From contig JAUVWK010000004.1 in the NCBI GenBank assembly GCA_030604165.1, positions 1-25,117 on the forward strand: DNA of 25,117 nucleotides, in the 5' to 3' direction. The stretch's first letter is position 1. Every line of letters starts with the position of its first letter. The notes beneath the pieces were generated by a model that saw only the letters and a list, made by a program, of their open reading frames with translations, did not search any database and was not told the DNA's origin. A program made the position numbers and the translations under genes. Source of the DNA: Alphaproteobacteria bacterium. GTDB lineage: Bacteria > Pseudomonadota > Alphaproteobacteria > UBA828. Positions 14,715 through 21,412 of this stretch are shown one piece after another.

Positions 14715-15868
14715 GCGCCGTCTCCCCGATGGCTGGGCAGCAGGACGGTGAAGACCGTCCGGCGTGGACGGCTGTCGAACTCGAGCACGCCACCATGATC
14801 GGCGACGATCCGCGCCACCAGCGCGAGCCCCAGCCCCCGCCCATTGGCCTTGGTGGTGACGAACGGCTCGAACAGATGAGGCCGCACGTCGTCCGGGATG
14901 CCTGCACCATTGTCCTGGACGCTGAGCGAGATGGGCAGTTGGGTCCGCCGCCGCCCACCGCCGTCGCGCAGGCTGAGGCCGTATTCGTATGCCGTGGAGA
15001 GGATTATCTCGCCGCCGCTTGAAGGGACGGCCTCCGCGGCGTTCTTGACGAGATTGAGAAAGGCCTGAACCAGCTCGTCGCGGTTGCCCTCGATCAAGGG
15101 CAAAGACGGATCGTAACGCACCACGATGCGAACCTGGCGCGCGAAGCCGTTGCGCGCCAACGCACACACATGATCAAGCAGCTCATGGACGTTAAGCGGC
15201 GTCCGCGGCAGCGGCGCGCTGTCGCCGAGGGCCTCCATGCGATCGATCAGACCCCGGATACGGTCGACCTCCTCGCAGATGACGCGCGCCAGCTCGGCGT
15301 CGCTGGGCGGCGCGTTCTGCCCCAAGAGCTGCGCCGCGCCACGGATGCCGGACAGCGGGTTCTTCACCTCGTGCGCCAGCGTCGCCGCCATGGCCCCCAG
15401 CGAACGGCCGGCGTCGCGTTGCTCGAACTGGCGGCCGAGGCGGCTGGCGATGGTGCGCTCCTGAATGGCCACCACCACCTCGCGCTCGGCCGCGGGCCCG
15501 TGACCGGCAGACGCACTCTGGGGCGTGGCCTGGATATCCACGAGGCAGACCATGCCACGCCGCGGCAAATCGAGCGAAACATGATGCTCCATGACGCCAT
15601 GATCCTGTCGGCGCACGCGCCCGACCAGTTCGAGCAGCGGGCTGTGCGGCGCGAGCACCGGGCCAAGGCCCGCCTCGGCGAGCGCGACGGCGCTGACGCC
15701 AAACAGTTGCTCGGCGGCGGGGTTGGCGTAGCGCACGGTATCGCCGGGCCCGACCAGCAGGACGGCCGCCGGCAAGGCTCCGAGGATCGCGGCCGCTTGA
15801 TCGGGGGGGGGCTCCGCTCCGACAGTCACGGCCTGCACCAGGGCGGCGCTCGTCGGCGCTCCCGTCAT
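14711..15868 (-). CDS. ntrB: Nitrogen regulation sensor kinase/phosphatase NtrB
   Basis: 385 aa, soluble. N-terminal PAS (about 25-140), HisKA with His166 (ATLAHEVKNPLSGIRGAAQLL), and HATPase with FLNLVKNAAEAV (N box), DNGAGIP (G1) and GRGLGLALV (G2). It phosphorylates NtrC under nitrogen limitation and dephosphorylates it with PII. The start overlaps the dusB stop (ATGA at 15865-15868). A run of nine C bases (on its coding strand) encodes part of EPPPDQ near residue 20. It is a possible slippage site, but the frame is intact here. Confidence 0.96.
   Translation of the reverse strand: MTGAPTSAALVQAVTVGAEPPPDQAAAILGALPAAVLLVGPGDTVRYANPAAEQLFGVSAVALAEAGLGPVLAPHSPLLELVGRVRRQDHGVMEHHVSLDLPRRGMVCLVDIQATPQSASAGHGPAAEREVVVAIQERTIASRLGRQFEQRDAGRSLGAMAATLAHEVKNPLSGIRGAAQLLGQNAPPSDAELARVICEEVDRIRGLIDRMEALGDSAPLPRTPLNVHELLDHVCALARNGFARQVRIVVRYDPSLPLIEGNRDELVQAFLNLVKNAAEAVPSSGGEIILSTAYEYGLSLRDGGGRRRTQLPISLSVQDNGAGIPDDVRPHLFEPFVTTKANGRGLGLALVARIVADHGGVLEFDSRPRRTVFTVLLPSHRGDGA
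15803..15811 (-). repeat. Nine-base homopolymer (poly-C on the coding strand) in ntrB
   Basis: Nine G on the plus strand, read as C in ntrB codons for EPPPD, close to the N-terminus. A one-base change in length would truncate NtrB early. Confidence 0.9.
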
Positions 15869-16854
15869 GCCGCGCTCCGCTCGGCAAGCGCCCCGTAAAA
15901 CGCCCTAATTTCCGCCACCACCGCCTGCGGATCGGCGAGCCGGTTGACGCGGGCGCGGAACGCCGCGGCGCCCGGTAGAGCACCACTGTACCAGCCGATG
16001 TGCTTGCGCGCGATCGGAACCCCGGCCCGCACGCCGTAATGCGAGACCATGGCCAGAAAATGCTCGAGCACGAGGTCGCGCTGGCAGCGGAGCGACGGCT
16101 CCGGTTTGCGCCGCCCGGTGCGCAGATAATGGCGCACTTGATCCAGGAACCAGGGCCGACCGTAGGCGCCGCGCCCGATCATGACCCCGTCGGCACCCGA
16201 GTCCTCGAGCATGCGCCGCGCATCCTCGACGCTGGTCACATCGCCGTTGCCGATCACCGGGATGCCGACGGCCGCCTTGACGCTACGGATAAAGCGCCAA
16301 TCCGCCCGCCCCTTGAAGCGTTGGCGGCGCGTGCGGCCGTGCACCGTGATCATGCGCACGCCGCAATCCTCGGCGATGCGCGCCAGGGTCGGCGCGTTGC
16401 GGCTGAATTCGTCCCAGCCGGTGCGCATTTTCAGCGTCACCGGCAACTCCACCGCGGCAACGACGGCGGCCATGATACGCCCGGCGAGGCGCTCGTCGCG
16501 CATCAACGCGGAGCCGGCCTCGCGATTGATCACGCGCTTTACGGGGCAGCCCATGTTGATGTCGATGAGCGCCGCGCCGCGCCCCTGGCTGAGCTTGGCC
16601 GCTTCCGCCATCGTGCCGGGCTCGGCGCCCGCGAGCTGCACCGCCATCGGGTAGTCTTCCGGGCCGCCGGCCGAGCGCGTCAGCGCGGCGCGCGACTGCT
16701 CAATCGCGTGGCGGCTGGCGATCATCTCGGAAATCACCAGCCCGGCACCGCTGCGTTTGACAAGGCGGCGGAACGGCAGGTCGGTGACGCCCGACATGGG
16801 CGCCAGGATGACCGGCTCTTGGATAGTTACCGGCCCTAGCTGTATAGGACGCAT
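15865..16854 (-). CDS. dusB: tRNA-dihydrouridine synthase DusB (NifR3 family)
   Basis: 329 aa from ATG 16854, where the protein begins MRPIQLGPVTIQEPVILAPM like the family. GTG 16878 would add eight residues. The FMN-binding TIM barrel shows APMSGVTDLPFR, catalytic Cys103 in DINMGCPVKRV, LKMRTGWD, TVHGRTRRQRFKG and IPVIGNGDV, then GVMIGRGAYGRPW. It reduces uridine in the tRNA D-loop using NADPH. In Alphaproteobacteria this gene (historically nifR3) commonly leads the ntrBC operon, as here: its stop overlaps the ntrB start. A good sigma-70 promoter lies about 64 bp upstream of the start. Confidence 0.95.
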   Translation of the reverse strand: MRPIQLGPVTIQEPVILAPMSGVTDLPFRRLVKRSGAGLVISEMIASRHAIEQSRAALTRSAGGPEDYPMAVQLAGAEPGTMAEAAKLSQGRGAALIDINMGCPVKRVINREAGSALMRDERLAGRIMAAVVAAVELPVTLKMRTGWDEFSRNAPTLARIAEDCGVRMITVHGRTRRQRFKGRADWRFIRSVKAAVGIPVIGNGDVTSVEDARRMLEDSGADGVMIGRGAYGRPWFLDQVRHYLRTGRRKPEPSLRCQRDLVLEHFLAMVSHYGVRAGVPIARKHIGWYSGALPGAAAFRARVNRLADPQAVVAEIRAFYGALAERSAA

Positions 16855-16917
16855 GTCGACCAAGGTTCGGTTGATCACAAATTAGGCAATATCGAAGCTG
16901 CTTAAAAGTTGGGCAGA

Positions 16918-16946
16918 ATTATAGTGTTGGCGACGGCGTCCGGCAA
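16918..16946 (-). promoter_or_regulatory. Sigma-70-type promoter for the dusB-ntrBC-ntrYX block
   Basis: Read on the minus strand: TTGCCG (16941-16946), exactly 17 bp, then TATAAT (16918-16923), a perfect -10. The predicted start of transcription is near 16911, giving a leader of roughly 57 nt before ATG 16854. This is the best promoter seen in the window. Confidence 0.7.
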
Positions 16947-17017
16947 CACGGCCGGCGAGCCATAATTCACCAGCCGCCGCCATGGTTTAGCTCCGGCTCG
17001 GCCGCTCCGGGCAAGGG

Positions 17018-17368
17018 CTACGCAGGTTCGCCGCCATCGGGACCATAGAACACGACCCAAACGGCGAAGTCGTCGCTGAAATCCTCGAAGCGGTGGGTCA
17101 TGCCCGCGGGCACCAACAAAGCGTCGCCCGGCACGAAGTCGATGCGCTCGTCGCCCCGAACGAAGGCGCCGGTGCCCGCCATGACGATGTAGGCTTCGTC
17201 TTGCTCGTGGGGCTGTTGCGGGTCGCTGCCGCGCGGCGCGTAGACGCCGAGCCGCAGGGTGCCGTGGCGCAGCATGACCTCGAAACGCTTGCCGCCACGC
17301 TCGGCCATACGCTGGAGCCCGTCGGCCAAATGTGCGTGCCAAGCAGCGGAACTCTGGGTTTGGCTCAT
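17018..17368 (-). CDS. Small cupin-domain protein
   Basis: 116 aa from ATG 17368, chosen because AGGAG lies about 7 nt upstream; upstream in-frame codons are not family-like. Single beta-barrel cupin: motif 1 GSDPQQPHEQDEAYIVMAGTG (positions about 48-68, with His and Glu ligands but only one His in the HxH position) and motif 2 GDALLVPAGMTHRFED with the second-motif His. It probably binds a metal ion. Similar stand-alone cupins have many roles, so none is assigned. It is transcribed away from ispDF, sharing the 17369-17537 gap with it, and points towards dusB (163-bp gap). Confidence 0.8.
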   Translation of the reverse strand: MSQTQSSAAWHAHLADGLQRMAERGGKRFEVMLRHGTLRLGVYAPRGSDPQQPHEQDEAYIVMAGTGAFVRGDERIDFVPGDALLVPAGMTHRFEDFSDDFAVWVVFYGPDGGEPA

Positions 17369-17453
17369 CAATTTCTCCTCTGCGGTGTCGGCGGTCGGGC
17401 CGAGTCTAGTCCTCCCGCCGCGCGCCCGCCACGGCCCAATTGGCAAGGCTCGA

Positions 17454-17482
17454 TTGGCAAGGAGCGCGCGAAAGGCTAGGTT
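17454..17482 (+). promoter_or_regulatory. Possible promoter of ispDF-pgpA-cinA
   Basis: TTGGCA (17454-17459), 17 bp, TAGGTT (17477-17482). The -35 overlaps the second of two direct copies of ATTGGCAAGG (17439-17448 and 17453-17462, 14-bp period), which could be a regulator site. The -10 is a weak match. Confidence 0.35.
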
Positions 17483-17537
17483 TGGCGCGCGGACGCGAAA
17501 GCGTCTCGATAGGGTTCATCGAGCACAACGGACCAAC

Positions 17538-18806
17538 ATGACAGGCCGCGTGGCGCTGATCGTCGCAGCGGGCCGCGGGCACCGCGTGGGCGGCCCGCTG
17601 CCGAAGCAGTATCTCATGCTCGGCGAGCGGCGTGTGCTGCACCACACGGTCGCGGCATTCGCCGAGCATGACGGGATCGACGGCGTGCGGGCGGTGATTC
17701 ACCCGGACGACCGGCCGCTCTATGACGATGCCGTGGCGGGACTGACAGCGGGCGCCGCGGCCAAGCTGCTGCCGCCGGCTCACGGCGGCGCCACACGCCA
17801 GGATTCGGTGCGCTTCGGGCTGGAGAGTCTGGCCGCGGCGCAACCGGCCGTAGTGCTGATCCACGACGGCGCGCGCCCGCTGGTCTCCGCGCCTGTGATC
17901 GACCGCACCCTCGCCGCGCTCGACGGCCACGACGGCGCCATCGCCGCCCTCAGGGTAAGCGATACGCTCAAGCGGGAGCGCCAGGTGCAGAGCGCGCAGA
18001 CCATCGCGGGCACTGTGGCACGGGCCGGCCTGTGGCGGGCGCAGACGCCGCAGGCCTTCCGCTTCCCCGACATCCTGGCGGCGCACCGGCGGGCGGCGGG
18101 CAACGAGGTCACCGACGACGCGGCGGTGGCGGAGCTGGCCGGGCTTGCGGTCGCCCTCGTGGAAGGCGCGGAAGACAATCTGAAGATCACCACGGCCGGC
18201 GACGTGGCGCGCGCCGAGCAAATTCTGGCGGCACGCGTTGCGGGCCGGCAGGCCGCCCAGGCGCCAACGCATTGGGAGCCGCGTGTCGGCATGGGCTACG
18301 ACGTGCATCGCTTCGGCCCGGGCGACCACATCATGCTGTGCGGCGTCAAGTTGCCGCACGACCGTGGCGTGCTCAGCCACTCCGACGGCGATGTCGCGTT
18401 GCACGCCTTGGTGGACGCCATCCTGGGCACCATCGGCGCGGGCGATATCGGCACGCACTTCCCCCCCAGCGACCCGGCTTGGCGCGATGTCGCCTCCGCT
18501 ATCTTCGTGCAGCGGGCCATGGAACTGCTTGTCGCGCGCGGCGGGGAGCTGACCAACGTCGACCTGACCTTGATCTGCGAACGCCCCAAGGTCGCACCGC
18601 ACCGCGCGGCCATGACGGCGCGGCTCGCCGCCCTGCTTGGCCTGGCGGACGAGCGCATCGGGCTGAAGGCGACGACCACCGAAAAGCTTGGCTTCACGGG
18701 ACGCGGCGAGGGCATCGCGGCGCAGGCCCTCGCCACCGTGCGGTTGCCCTTGACGCCGGCCGGGGCGCCGGCGGGCGGACCGGCGGACGGGCCAGTCGGG
18801 CCATGA
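17538..18806 (+). CDS. ispDF: Bifunctional IspD/IspF isoprenoid biosynthesis enzyme
   Basis: 422 aa from ATG 17538. Residues 1 to about 230 are IspD (2-C-methyl-D-erythritol 4-phosphate cytidylyltransferase) with VAAGRGHRVGGPLPKQY, ATRQDSVRFGL, HDGARPLVS and TPQAFRF. About 250 to 408 are IspF (MEcPP synthase) with metal ligands in MGYDVHRFG (Asp255, His257), LSHSDGDVALHAL, DIGTHFPPSDP and KATTTEKLGFTGRGEGI. A short Gly/Pro/Ala tail follows. It catalyses two non-consecutive steps of the MEP pathway; fused ispDF is common in Alphaproteobacteria. The stop overlaps the pgpA start (ATGA at 18803-18806). It contains a 7-C run at 18461-18467. Confidence 0.97.
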   Translation: MTGRVALIVAAGRGHRVGGPLPKQYLMLGERRVLHHTVAAFAEHDGIDGVRAVIHPDDRPLYDDAVAGLTAGAAAKLLPPAHGGATRQDSVRFGLESLAAAQPAVVLIHDGARPLVSAPVIDRTLAALDGHDGAIAALRVSDTLKRERQVQSAQTIAGTVARAGLWRAQTPQAFRFPDILAAHRRAAGNEVTDDAAVAELAGLAVALVEGAEDNLKITTAGDVARAEQILAARVAGRQAAQAPTHWEPRVGMGYDVHRFGPGDHIMLCGVKLPHDRGVLSHSDGDVALHALVDAILGTIGAGDIGTHFPPSDPAWRDVASAIFVQRAMELLVARGGELTNVDLTLICERPKVAPHRAAMTARLAALLGLADERIGLKATTTEKLGFTGRGEGIAAQALATVRLPLTPAGAPAGGPADGPVGP

Positions 18807-19294
18807 CCGCGTTGGCGCCGCCGACCCGCATCGGTTTTTGGCACCCCGCCCGTCTGCTGGCCACTTGGTTCGGCGCCGGGCTGGCGCCATGGGCGCCCGG
18901 CACGGTGGGCTCGCTGGTGGCGCTGCCCCTGGCCTGGGCGATCCGCAGCCAGCTCGGCCTCATCGGCTTGGCCGCGGCCGTGGCGCTGGTGTTTGCCCTC
19001 GGGGTCTGGGCCGCCGGCAGTTACGGCGCGCTGACCGGCAAATCGGACGCCGGGCCCGTGGTCATCGACGAGGTCGCCGGCCAATGGCTGACCTTGATCC
19101 TGGTGCCGCCCGAGCCCCTGATTTATGCCGTCGGCTTCGGCCTGTTCCGCGCCGCCGACATCATCAAGCCCTGGCCGATCAGCCTGGTCGACAAGCGCCT
19201 GAAAGGCGGCTTCGGCGTGATGTTCGACGATATTCTGGCGGGCGTCCTGGCCGCAATCATTCTTTGGAACCTCTGGATTTGGCTCAAGCTATGA
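18803..19294 (+). CDS. pgpA: Phosphatidylglycerophosphatase A
   Basis: 163 aa from ATG 18803, set by the ATGA overlap with ispDF. Integral membrane phosphatase that removes phosphate from phosphatidylglycerophosphate to give phosphatidylglycerol. The family landmarks are present: WFGAGLAPWAPGTVGSL near the N-terminus, VVIDEVAGQWLTL in the middle, and FRAADIIKPWPI followed by GGFGVMFDDILAGV. Hydrophobic helices lie between them (LIGLAAAVALVFALGVW and the C-terminal AAIILWNLWIWL). It is co-translated with ispDF and cinA; the next start overlaps its stop. Confidence 0.94.
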   Translation: MTALAPPTRIGFWHPARLLATWFGAGLAPWAPGTVGSLVALPLAWAIRSQLGLIGLAAAVALVFALGVWAAGSYGALTGKSDAGPVVIDEVAGQWLTLILVPPEPLIYAVGFGLFRAADIIKPWPISLVDKRLKGGFGVMFDDILAGVLAAIILWNLWIWLKL

Positions 19295-19785
19295 GCTTCC
19301 CGCGCGAACTGGAATATCGCGCGGCGGCCGTGCTGGATCGCTGCCGAGCCGCCGGCCTCAAGCTCGCGATCGCGGAATCCTGCACCGGCGGCCTCGTCGC
19401 GGCCTGCCTGACCGAGATCGCCGGCTCGTCCGACGTGGTGGAGCGCGGCTTCGTGACCTATTCGAACGCGGCCAAGACCGAGATGCTCGGTGTACCGGCG
19501 GCGCTGATCGCCGCGCATGGCGCAGTCAGCGAGCCCGTCGTGCGGGCCATGGCCGAAGGCGCGCTGAGCTACGCGGCGGCCGACATCAGCGTCGCGGTGA
19601 CCGGCATCGCCGGGCCGGGCGGCGCCACCGAGGCCAAGCCGGTCGGCCTCGTGCACCTAGCCTGCGCGCGAGCTGGAGCCGAGGTGCAGCACCAACGCCG
19701 TCTCTATGAAGGCACGCGCGCGGCGGTCCGCCTGGCGGCGGTCGAAACCGCGCTGGAGATGCTCTTGGCGAGCTTGGAGAGTTGA
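19291..19785 (+). CDS. cinA: CinA C-terminal domain protein, nicotinamide-nucleotide amidohydrolase
   Basis: 164 aa, stand-alone C-terminal (PncC-type) domain without the N-terminal MoaB-like part. Motifs: LAIAESCTGGLV with the catalytic Ser, VTYSNAAKTEMLGV, VSEPVVRAMAEGA and VTGIAGPGGATEAKPVG. The activity converts nicotinamide mononucleotide to nicotinate mononucleotide and ammonia, recycling NAD breakdown products. The start overlaps the pgpA stop (ATGA at 19291-19294). It is followed by a strong hairpin with a T run, so it is the last gene of this transcript. Confidence 0.93.
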   Translation: MSFPRELEYRAAAVLDRCRAAGLKLAIAESCTGGLVAACLTEIAGSSDVVERGFVTYSNAAKTEMLGVPAALIAAHGAVSEPVVRAMAEGALSYAAADISVAVTGIAGPGGATEAKPVGLVHLACARAGAEVQHQRRLYEGTRAAVRLAAVETALEMLLASLES

Positions 19786-19795
19786 AAAGCGGCGC

Positions 19796-19838
19796 CTAGA
19801 GCGGTTCCACTTTAGGTGGAACCACTCTAGCTTTTTTT
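19796..19838 (+). terminator. Intrinsic terminator after cinA, also a palindromic element
   Basis: 15-bp stem (CTAGAGCGGTTCCAC at 19796-19810 with 19816-19830, one C/A mismatch), loop TTTAG, then C and seven T (19832-19838). Its core resembles the second palindrome at 19912-19945, suggesting a dispersed palindromic repeat was taken over as a terminator. Confidence 0.8.
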
Positions 19839-19911
19839 GCTCACGGCAGCAGACCTGACGGTCCGCACCTGCGCAGGCGCGCCGGATAACCGGCGGGCCG
19901 CAGTCGCGGCC

Positions 19912-19945
19912 TTAAGCGATTCCACACGATCGTGAATTGCTCTAA
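19912..19945. repeat. Imperfect palindrome related to the cinA terminator hairpin
   Basis: It shares TAAGCGATTCCAC and TGCTCTAA ends with the element at 19796-19830 (TAGAGCGGTTCCAC ... ACTCTAG). The centre CACGATCGTG is self-complementary, and the outer arms pair over 7 bp with one G-U pair and a 3-nt bulge. The ratA stop codon (19942-19944) lies inside it. I take it as a second copy of the same intergenic repeat type; it may also act on leftward transcripts. Confidence 0.5.
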
Positions 19946-20409
19946 TCCGCCGGTGCGCCGATGCCTTGCGGCAAGACATCGGGCCGGTAGATTTGGCGGG
20001 CCCGGCTCTCGAAGGCGCGCACCATGCGATGCACGGCCTCGGTGAACAGCCCGCCCACGACCCGGCTGAGCAGGCGGGAGCGGAATTCGAAATCGACAAA
20101 GAAATCGATTTGGCAACCCTCGGGGTGAGCGGTGAAGCGCCAATCGTTCTTGAGATAACGAAACGGCCCGTGGGTATAGCTGACGTGGATCGCATCGTAC
20201 GGGGCCAGCTCCACGCGCGAGGCGAACTTCTCGCGAAACAGCCTGAAACCGATCAACATGTCGGCGCGGAAGACGTTGCCGTCTTTTTGGGTAATTCGCG
20301 ACCCCAGGCACCAGGGCAGGAATTCAGGGTAGCGGTCGACCGCCGCGACGAGGGCAAACATCTGCTCGGCCGTGAACGGCAGCACTCGGGTTTCGGCGTG
20401 TCTCGGCAT
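19942..20409 (-). CDS. ratA: RatA/COQ10-type START-domain protein
   Basis: 155 aa, full length for the family. SRPBCC fold with MPRHAETRVLPFTAEQMFALVAAVDRYPEFLPWC at the N-terminus, VELAPYDAIHVSYTHGPFRYL in the middle and a long C-terminal helix (LFTEAVHRMVRAFESRARQIY). Relatives are called ribosome-association toxin RatA in E. coli and coenzyme Q-binding COQ10 in mitochondria. In Alphaproteobacteria a ubiquinone-binding role is the more usual annotation. It is the last gene of the PDH-lipA operon, 28 bp after lipA, which fits a role in respiration but does not prove it. Its stop codon lies inside a palindromic repeat. Confidence 0.9.
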   Translation of the reverse strand: MPRHAETRVLPFTAEQMFALVAAVDRYPEFLPWCLGSRITQKDGNVFRADMLIGFRLFREKFASRVELAPYDAIHVSYTHGPFRYLKNDWRFTAHPEGCQIDFFVDFEFRSRLLSRVVGGLFTEAVHRMVRAFESRARQIYRPDVLPQGIGAPAD

Positions 20410-20437
20410 TGCCTCTCGCGGCCTCTCTCGGCGCCTC

Positions 20438-21364
20438 TCAGCTTCGCTGCGACCGCTTGGCCTCGCGCGCGGCGCGCAGCATCTGAAAATCGTCGCCCGC
20501 GTGATAGGACGAGCGCGTCAGCGGCGTGGCGGAGACCTTCAGGAAGCCCTTGGCGTAGGCCAAGCGTTCCAGCTCGGCGAACTCGTCAGGGCTGACGAAG
20601 CGCTCCACGACATGGTGGCGCGGCGTCGGCTGCAGATACTGGCCGACGGTGAGAAAATCCACCTCCGCGGTGCGCAGATCGTCCATCACCTGCAACACCT
20701 CGCGCGTCTCCTCGCCGAGCCCCACCATGATGCCGGACTTGGTGAACATGGCGGCATCGAGCCGCTTCACCTGGTCCAACAGGCGCAGCGAATGGAAGTA
20801 GCGCGCGCCGGGGCGAACCTCGGTGTAAAGGCGCGGCACGGTCTCGAGGTTGTGGTTGTAGACATCCGGCCGCGCCGCCACGACCGCCTCGAGCGCGCCC
20901 GCCTTGTTGCGAAAATCGGGTGTGAGAACCTCGATCGTGGTGGCGGGCGAGGTCGCACGCAGCCGCTCGATGCAGCGCACGAACTGGTCGGCGCCACCAT
21001 CCGCCAGATCGTCGCGATCGACCGAGGTGATCACGACATGCTCGAGCCCGAGCTCGGCCACGGCCTCAGCCAAGTGGTCCGGCTCGTGCGGATCGAGTTG
21101 GTCCGGCCGGCCGGTGGCGACATTGCAGAAGGCGCAGGCCCGGGTGCAGACGCTGCCCAGGATCATCACGGTGGCGTGGCCTTTGGCCCAGCACTCGCCG
21201 ATATTCGGGCACGCCGCCTCCTCGCAAACCGTGTGGAGCCGGCTCGCGCGCATCAGTTTACGGGTGGCGTTGTGCGCGGCGGAGGTCGGCGCCTTGACCC
21301 GCAGCCAGGGCGGCTTGCGGCCGGCCGGGCGGTCCTTGATCGGGGTCACGTTCGAATCACTCAT
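20438..21364 (-). CDS. lipA: Lipoyl synthase
   Basis: 308 aa radical-SAM enzyme that inserts two sulfurs into the octanoyl group on lipoyl-domain lysines. The auxiliary 4Fe-4S cluster ligands are Cys47, Cys52 and Cys58 (TVCEEAACPNIGECW). The radical-SAM cluster ligands are Cys73, Cys77 and Cys80 (CTRACAFC). The C-terminal RSSYHAGDDF supplies the conserved serine ligand. Other family strings are MILG, YNHNLETVPRLY and MVGLGE. It lies 48 bp after lpdA on the same strand, so the enzyme that makes the cofactor is made with the PDH subunits that need it. Confidence 0.98.
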   Translation of the reverse strand: MSDSNVTPIKDRPAGRKPPWLRVKAPTSAAHNATRKLMRASRLHTVCEEAACPNIGECWAKGHATVMILGSVCTRACAFCNVATGRPDQLDPHEPDHLAEAVAELGLEHVVITSVDRDDLADGGADQFVRCIERLRATSPATTIEVLTPDFRNKAGALEAVVAARPDVYNHNLETVPRLYTEVRPGARYFHSLRLLDQVKRLDAAMFTKSGIMVGLGEETREVLQVMDDLRTAEVDFLTVGQYLQPTPRHHVVERFVSPDEFAELERLAYAKGFLKVSATPLTRSSYHAGDDFQMLRAAREAKRSQRS

Positions 21365-21412
21365 GGGTCCCTGGGTCCGGACGAGAGGGCTTCCGCCTTG
21401 CAGCGTTCCGTC

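Noticed and set aside
13173..15167. NtrC starting far upstream inside ntrB (664 codons)
   Set aside because: The extra N-terminal part is out-of-frame ntrB sequence; MTELGES at 14714 with the ATGA overlap fits the family.
16902..17342. Minus-strand frame overlapping the cupin gene and the dusB promoter
   Set aside because: Arg-rich shadow; the cupin frame with a Shine-Dalgarno explains the region.
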